Shown: positions 59,980-64,000 of the stretch, in pieces | Position numbering within the stretch: the first letter of the stretch is position 1 | Layout: each line of letters opens with the position of its first letter | Assembly (NCBI RefSeq): GCF_039541575.1 | Contig: NZ_BAABGM010000015.1 | Coordinates: 124,001 to 188,000, forward strand | DNA length: 64,000 nt | Reading direction: 5' to 3' | Source: Fodinibacter luteus | GTDB lineage: Bacteria > Actinomycetota > Actinomycetes > Actinomycetales > Dermatophilaceae | Position numbers and translations under genes: made by a program | The notes under the pieces: model-generated | The model's input: only the letters and a program-made list of their open reading frames with translations | Database searches by the model: none | Told to the model about the DNA's origin: nothing

Positions 59980-62345
59980 CCGTCCATTCTGCCCCGGTCG
60001 GAGCCGGGACGTCCGGCACCGTGACGCGGGCGACCGCCCCCGGAGCGCTGGGGGCGTCCACCCGCGCGCCCGCCGGGCCGGCCACCGGGACGACCGCCCG
60101 GGCGACCGCCGCCGCGGCGACCCGCGTTCCTCGTGCCCTCGAGGATCGGGCGCCAGACCGCGTCCGGGACCGGGACGCCGCTCGGGGCCCGGCCACCCAT
60201 GGCCTGCACCGTCGCGTCGCCGGGGACGACCTTCGCGGTCCGCGCCTCGGCTCCGGCACCCTCGATGATGCGGGTCACCATCTTGCGCTGGTGCGGCAGC
60301 GCGAGCATGACGACCGCGCCCTCCTCACCCGCGCGGGCGGTGCGCCCGGCACGGTGCAGGTAGTCCTTGTGGTCGGTCGGCGGGTCGACCTGCACCACCA
60401 TCCCGACGTCGTCGACGTGGATGCCGCGCGCGGCGACGTCCGTGGCGACGAGCACGTTCATGGACCCGTCACGGAAGGCGCCGAGCACCCGGTTGCGCAC
60501 GGCCTGCGACAGGCCGCCGTGCAGAGATGCCGCGAGCACACCGCGCTCGCGCAGCTCACCGGCGATGCGGTCGGCGCCGAGCTGGGTGCGCGCGAAGACG
60601 ATGACGCGGCCACCGCGCCCGGCGAGCTCGGCCGTGAGGGTCTTCTTGTCGTGCGGGTCGATGAGCAGCACGTGGTGGCTCATCGTCGTGACCGCCGCCT
60701 GGGCCTCGTCGGTCGAGTGGGTGACAGGGTCGACGAGGTAGCGCTCGACGAGCGTGTCGATGCCCTTGTCGAGGGTCGCCGAGAAGAGCAGTCGCTGCCC
60801 GCCGGCGGGAACCTCGTCGAGGATCGCGGTGACCTCGGGCAGGAAGCCCATGTCGGCCATGTGGTCGGCCTCGTCGAGCACTGCGATCTCGACACCGCCG
60901 AGCTCGACCGCGCCGCGCTCCATGAGGTCGGCGAGCCGGCCGGGGGTGGCGACGAGGATGTCGAGGCCCTTGGCGAGCGCCTTGATCTGCGGCTCGTAGG
61001 ACAGTCCTCCTGCGACGAGCTTGTGGCGCAGGCCGGCGACGTGCACGAACGGCTCGAGCGCATCGCTCACCTGCATCGCGAGCTCCCGGGTGGGCACGAG
61101 GATGAGCGAGCGGGGTCGCCTGCTCCCCGGGCGGGTGCCATCCGCGAGGCGGGCGATCATCGACAGCCCGAACGCCAGGGTCTTGCCGGAGCCGGTGCGG
61201 CCCCGGCCGAGCACGTCACGGCCGGCGAGCGCGTCCGGGATCGTCGCCGCCTGGATGGGGAACGGCTCGGTGATGCCGTCGCGGGCCAGCCGCTCGACGA
61301 GCACCTCGGGCAGTCCGAGGGGGGCGAAGCCGTTGTCCTCGGTCACCTCCTTCGCCGCACCCGCGGACGAGCGGTAGGCGGTCCACGTGTCGGCCTCGGC
61401 ACGTTGCGCCTCGGCCTCCTCGAAGGTCAGCGGGCGGTCGGCCTCGACGGGGGCACCGCCGCGGTCATCGCGCGTCGGGTAACCACCACGGTCGTCCCGC
61501 TTCTGGTACCCACCACGGTCGTCCCGCTTCTGGTACCCACCACGGTCGTCGCGCGTCGGGTAACCACCACGGTCGTCCCACTTCTGGTAGCTGCCGCGGT
61601 CGTCGCGCTTCTGGTACCCACCACGGTCGTCCCGCTTCTGGTACCCACCACGGTCGTCGCGCTTCTGGTAGCTGCCGCGGTCGTCGCGCTTCTGGTAGCT
61701 GCCGCGGTCGTCCCGCTTCTGGTAGCTGCCGCGGTCGTCCCGCTTCGGGTACCCACCACGGTCGTCCCGCTTCTGGTAGCTGCCGCGGTCGTCCCGCTTC
61801 GGGTACCCACCACGGTCGTCCCGCTTCTGGTAGCTGCCGCGGTCGTCGCGCTTCTGGTAGCCACCACGGTCGTCCCGCCTCTGGTACCCACCGCGGTCGG
61901 CGTCGCGGTCGACGTGTCGTCCCTCGTGCCGGTCGCGGCGGGCGGGGTCGGCGACCCGGGGGGCGCGCTCGCGCACGGGGCGCTCCCCGCGCTCCCGCCG
62001 AGGTCGCTCGTCATGCGGCCGGTGCACGTGTCGCTCCTCCCGCGAGTCGGAGACCCAGCGCCTCGGTCGGTCGCCACGGTCCTCCCGGGTCGAGGTGGCA
62101 CCGCGATCGGACGCGTCACGCGAGTACCTCGGCCCGCGGGAGTCGTCGCGCTCCCAGCGCGGGGAGCGCTCGGCGCGGGGTCGCTTCGTCGAGGCCTCAC
62201 CGGCGTCGGAGCGGGCGGCCCTCTTGGGCGTGCTCCTCGGGCCGTCCGGCTGGCCGCGGTGGTGCGGCTTCTTCGCGGTCTTGCGGGCCTCCGCCTTCTG
62301 GGCGGCGGTCCAGCGGGCCTTCTTGGGCCCGGATGCCTTGGGCAT
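59976..62345 (-). CDS. DEAD-box RNA helicase with a long RGG/Tyr repeat domain
   Basis: 789 residues. After a basic N-terminus (about 1-145) comes a repeat domain (about 145-295), then the helicase core with GRTGSGKTLAFGL (motif I), LVPTRELA, VLDEADHMADMGF (DEAD), FSATLDKG and HRAGRTARAGEEG (motif VI). It ends in a Gly/Arg-rich tail (GGRPGGRPGG type). The RGG-rich ends suggest RNA binding and possible condensation. ATG 62345, with a 381-base leader to the next gene. Coupled to yqgE. Confidence 0.93.
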   Translation of the reverse strand: MPKASGPKKARWTAAQKAEARKTAKKPHHRGQPDGPRSTPKRAARSDAGEASTKRPRAERSPRWERDDSRGPRYSRDASDRGATSTREDRGDRPRRWVSDSREERHVHRPHDERPRRERGERPVRERAPRVADPARRDRHEGRHVDRDADRGGYQRRDDRGGYQKRDDRGSYQKRDDRGGYPKRDDRGSYQKRDDRGGYPKRDDRGSYQKRDDRGSYQKRDDRGSYQKRDDRGGYQKRDDRGGYQKRDDRGSYQKWDDRGGYPTRDDRGGYQKRDDRGGYQKRDDRGGYPTRDDRGGAPVEADRPLTFEEAEAQRAEADTWTAYRSSAGAAKEVTEDNGFAPLGLPEVLVERLARDGITEPFPIQAATIPDALAGRDVLGRGRTGSGKTLAFGLSMIARLADGTRPGSRRPRSLILVPTRELAMQVSDALEPFVHVAGLRHKLVAGGLSYEPQIKALAKGLDILVATPGRLADLMERGAVELGGVEIAVLDEADHMADMGFLPEVTAILDEVPAGGQRLLFSATLDKGIDTLVERYLVDPVTHSTDEAQAAVTTMSHHVLLIDPHDKKTLTAELAGRGGRVIVFARTQLGADRIAGELRERGVLAASLHGGLSQAVRNRVLGAFRDGSMNVLVATDVAARGIHVDDVGMVVQVDPPTDHKDYLHRAGRTARAGEEGAVVMLALPHQRKMVTRIIEGAGAEARTAKVVPGDATVQAMGGRAPSGVPVPDAVWRPILEGTRNAGRRGGGRPGGRPGGRPGGRAGGRPQRSGGGRPRHGAGRPGSDRGRMDG
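61459..61905. repeat. 27-bp in-frame tandem array in the DEAD-box helicase gene
   Basis: About sixteen copies of a 27-bp unit, encoding DDRGGYQKR with G/S, Q/P and K/T/W variants, plus a partial copy. Copies differ by third-position and a few first-position changes. Confidence 0.93.
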
Positions 62346-62576
62346 GGGGGTGTTCACCTGTGTTTCGTCATCGATCAGCGGAGACAGACACGTCTTCGGG
62401 CCGATGGCGACAGCGGCGGAGCAAGACGAGCCTCGGACGCGGTGGTCCGTGGGCCGGTTCGACGAGGGAGGTGTCACCGGCGCACCGGGCGGGGATGGAG
62501 CGGGTCGCACTCTGCGATCCCGGCGGACGCGGCCATGCGTCCGAGCACCTCGGTGGGAGGGACCAGCCTACCAGCG

Positions 62577-62612
62577 GCACGGCATCCGGCGGACCACGCG
62601 CGGATGCCGTGC
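62577..62612. repeat. Hairpin made of inverted GGATGCC motifs in the helicase leader
   Basis: GCACGGCATCCG (62577-62588) pairs perfectly with CGGATGCCGTGC (62601-62612), 12-base loop. Confidence 0.75.
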
Positions 62613-62625
62613 GGGCGCCGGGGTG

Positions 62626-62711
62626 TGCCCCCCGACAGGCAGTACCCGCCGCAGCCACCGCCACGACCGTGAACGACGCCGCCCGATCGACGCACTGCCT
62701 GTCGGTGGGCA
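62626..62711. repeat. Intergenic long-stem hairpin, family C copy 2
   Basis: Arms 62626-62643 and 62694-62711 pair at 17 of 18 positions (TGCCCCCCGACAGGCAGT), loop 50 bases. Same inner core as 52311-52418. It lies 16 bases past the VanZ stop. The 62346-62726 gap holds this, the preceding hairpin and nothing coding. Confidence 0.8.
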
Positions 62712-62726
62712 CGGACGGGCGGTCGC

Positions 62727-63221
62727 TCAGGAGCCCACCGGGACGGAGCCACCCACACCCCAGCGCCTCAGCAGGTGCGCCACGAGCACCCCGAGGGCGA
62801 CGCCGACGAGGTCGGCGAGCACGTCGGCCGGGTCGCCGGCCCGGGTGGGCAGCACGGCGGCCTGGACGACCTCGCTCAGGACGGCGTGCCCCGCAAGCAC
62901 CGCGACGACGACGGCCGACCGCAGCCCGGCGAGCAGGGCCAGGGCGGTCGGGGCGAGGAAGACGAGCACGTGCGCGACCTTGTCCGCGTGGGGGAAGAGC
63001 GGGCCCCCGGGCCCGGACGGGGCGTACAGGACGACGAGCTGGACGAGCACGGCAAGGGCGAGCAGCACGAGCAGCACCACCCGGCCGAGGCGGCCCGACT
63101 GCGCCACGGCGAGGGCCGGTGCGGTCCCGCCGCCCCCCTCGGTGTCGACGCCGGGACCACCGGGCCCGCCGGGACCACCGGGCCCACCCGTCGCGCCCAC
63201 GGCCTCGTCGCGAGCGGTCAT
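62727..63221 (-). CDS. VanZ-like family membrane protein
   Basis: 164 residues with four hydrophobic segments: VVLLVLLALAVLVQLVVLY, then FPHADKVAHVLVFLAPTALALL (with the family HxDKxxH-like part), SAVVVAVLAGHAVLSEVVQ, and PADVLADLVGVALGVLVAHLL. VanZ-like proteins have unclear roles. The N-terminal ~40 residues are Gly/Pro-rich and lie in a duplicated DNA segment, so they are probably not functional. ATG 63221 overlaps the stop of a 15-codon frame as ATGA. Confidence 0.82.
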   Translation of the reverse strand: MTARDEAVGATGGPGGPGGPGGPGVDTEGGGGTAPALAVAQSGRLGRVVLLVLLALAVLVQLVVLYAPSGPGGPLFPHADKVAHVLVFLAPTALALLAGLRSAVVVAVLAGHAVLSEVVQAAVLPTRAGDPADVLADLVGVALGVLVAHLLRRWGVGGSVPVGS

Positions 63222-63275
63222 GCGTCCCCGCCCGTCGCGCCCACGGCGGCGTCGTGACCGCTCATGCGTCCCCGC
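63187..63275. repeat. 44-bp duplication at the malic enzyme/VanZ junction
   Basis: CCCGTCGCGCCCACGGC recurs at 63187 and 63231, and TCATGCGTCCCCG at 63218 and 63262. One copy carries the malic enzyme stop codon, the other the VanZ start codon. Confidence 0.8.
63218..63265 (-). CDS. 15-codon overlapping micro-ORF between malic enzyme and VanZ
   Basis: Frame MSGHDAAVGATGGDA. Its ATG overlaps the malic enzyme stop codon as ATGA, and its own stop overlaps the VanZ ATG as ATGA. It arose from the 44-bp duplication. It may only relay ribosomes to VanZ; no evidence that the peptide matters. Confidence 0.4.
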   Translation of the reverse strand: MSGHDAAVGATGGDA

Positions 63276-64000
63276 GCACGGCGACCGCGTCCCCGCGCGC
63301 GGCGACCGCCGCGCGCACCGCCTCGGCGACGACGTGGCTGACCTCGGGGTGGAACACGCTCGGGATGATGTAGGTCGCGTTGCGCTCGTCCTCGTGGACG
63401 ACGTCGGCGAGCGCGTCGGCGGCGGCGAGCAGGACGTCGATGTCGACGTGCGACACCCCGGAGTCGATGAGGCCGCGGAAGACTCCCGGGAAGACGAGCA
63501 CGTTGTTGATCTGGTTGGCGAAGTCGGACCGGCCGGTCGCGACGACCGCCGCGTGCCGGGCCGCGATGTCGGGGTCGACCTCGGGCACCGGGTTCGCCAT
63601 CGCGAACACGACGCTGTCCGGCGCCATCGACGCGATGTCCGCCTCGGTGAGGATGTCCGGCGCCGACACCCCGAGGAAGACGTCCGCGCCACGGAGCGCC
63701 TCTGCCAGGGTGCCGGTGACGTCGTCGGGGTTGGTGTGCGCGGCGATCCACGCGTGGTTGGGGTGGTCCCCTGACAGCACGTCGGCGCGCCCGCGGTGCA
63801 CGACGCCGTCGACGTCGGCGACGACGACGTGGCGCGCCCCCGCGTGGAGGAAGAGCTTGAGGATGGCGGTGCCCGCCGCACCGGCCCCGCTCATGACGAG
63901 ACGGACGTCCTCGAGCCGCTTGCCGACGACCCGCAGCGCGTTGCGCAGCGCGGCGAGCGCGACGATGGCCGTGCCGTGCTGATCGTCGTGGAAGACCGGG
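63262..64000 (-). CDS. NAD(P)-dependent malic enzyme, N-terminal part outside the window
   Basis: About 246 visible residues, the C-terminal part. FHDDQHGTAIV and RLVMSGAGAAGTAILKLFL carry the catalytic region and the dinucleotide-binding GAGAAG loop. VFAMANPVPEVDPDIA, TGRSDFANQINNVLVFPGVFRG and a C-terminal Ala/Val-rich end match bacterial malic enzymes. It decarboxylates malate to pyruvate. The start lies beyond the right edge on the minus strand. The last residues AVAVRGDAVAVRGDA are a short repeat, part of the local duplication. Confidence 0.92.
   Translation of the reverse strand, partial: PVFHDDQHGTAIVALAALRNALRVVGKRLEDVRLVMSGAGAAGTAILKLFLHAGARHVVVADVDGVVHRGRADVLSGDHPNHAWIAAHTNPDDVTGTLAEALRGADVFLGVSAPDILTEADIASMAPDSVVFAMANPVPEVDPDIAARHAAVVATGRSDFANQINNVLVFPGVFRGLIDSGVSHVDIDVLLAAADALADVVHEDERNATYIIPSVFHPEVSHVVAEAVRAAVAARGDAVAVRGDA

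Noticed and set aside
62346..62626. Cold-shock-type riboregulator in the helicase leader
   Set aside because: The leader is long, but no conserved cold-box or riboswitch fold could be recognised beyond the hairpins listed.

Overview
The window is very GC-rich DNA, clearly above 70% GC by eye, with dense genes and few spacers. Many starts are GTG, and several promoters look leaderless, with a TAnnnT box 6-8 bases before the start codon. The gene set points to an actinobacterium: TreX/TreY/TreZ trehalose synthesis, an EttA gene beside a second SSB, the murI-MBL-rph-rdgB block, DUF3039, DUF2017 and DUF3618. The best guess is order Micrococcales, perhaps an Intrasporangiaceae relative. That placement is inference. 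No phage, plasmid or IS element was seen.

Layout. 1-8610: end of an aminotransferase gene, acyl-CoA thioesterase II, and a glgX-treY-treZ operon on the minus strand joined by GTGA overlaps. 8857-12339: an SDR reductase, a YhhN membrane protein, and an acyl-CoA dehydrogenase divergent from a TetR regulator across a clear operator. 12436-22207: a methyltransferase, a polyprenyl-type glycosyltransferase with an epimerase, ettA, an SSB paralogue, two coupled dynamin-like GTPases and thpR. 22343: tRNA-Arg.

22712-35913 is the most accessory-looking part. It holds a drug-type MFS transporter, a broken rhodanese gene, a cytosolic DszB-like sulfinate desulfinase (usually labelled an ABC binding protein), a DUF6325 gene with an Arg-rich microprotein, a type I sulfatase, its radical-SAM maturase, a proton antiporter, a GAP-family protein and a large LuxR/MalT-type regulator. 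I read it as an organosulfur scavenging or sulfur-lipid island.

36078-49857 is mostly conserved housekeeping: a peptidase, PrsW, Orn, tRNA-His, CopC, tRNA-Lys, a GroES-like protein, Bcp, tRNA-Leu, RdgB, RNase PH, a metallo-beta-lactamase-fold protein, MurI, two envelope glycan genes, DUF2017 and ClpS. 48607-56546 is homogentisate (tyrosine) catabolism: hmgA, an unknown gene, fahA and, further on, hppD beside an Lrp/AsnC regulator. 56646-64000: two helicases, small proteins, YqgE, a VanZ-like protein and a malic enzyme cut by the window edge.

Three window-wide patterns are not explained by the genes. (1) Short tandem duplications sit repeatedly at gene 3' ends, often starting within the last codons or at the stop codon. 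(2) Intergenic long-stem hairpins fall into sequence families. (3) The heptamer GGATGCC/GGCATCC is strongly over-represented and sometimes pairs into hairpins. Feature coordinates were derived by hand from the sequence; family assignments rest on motifs recalled from known families, not on a database search.
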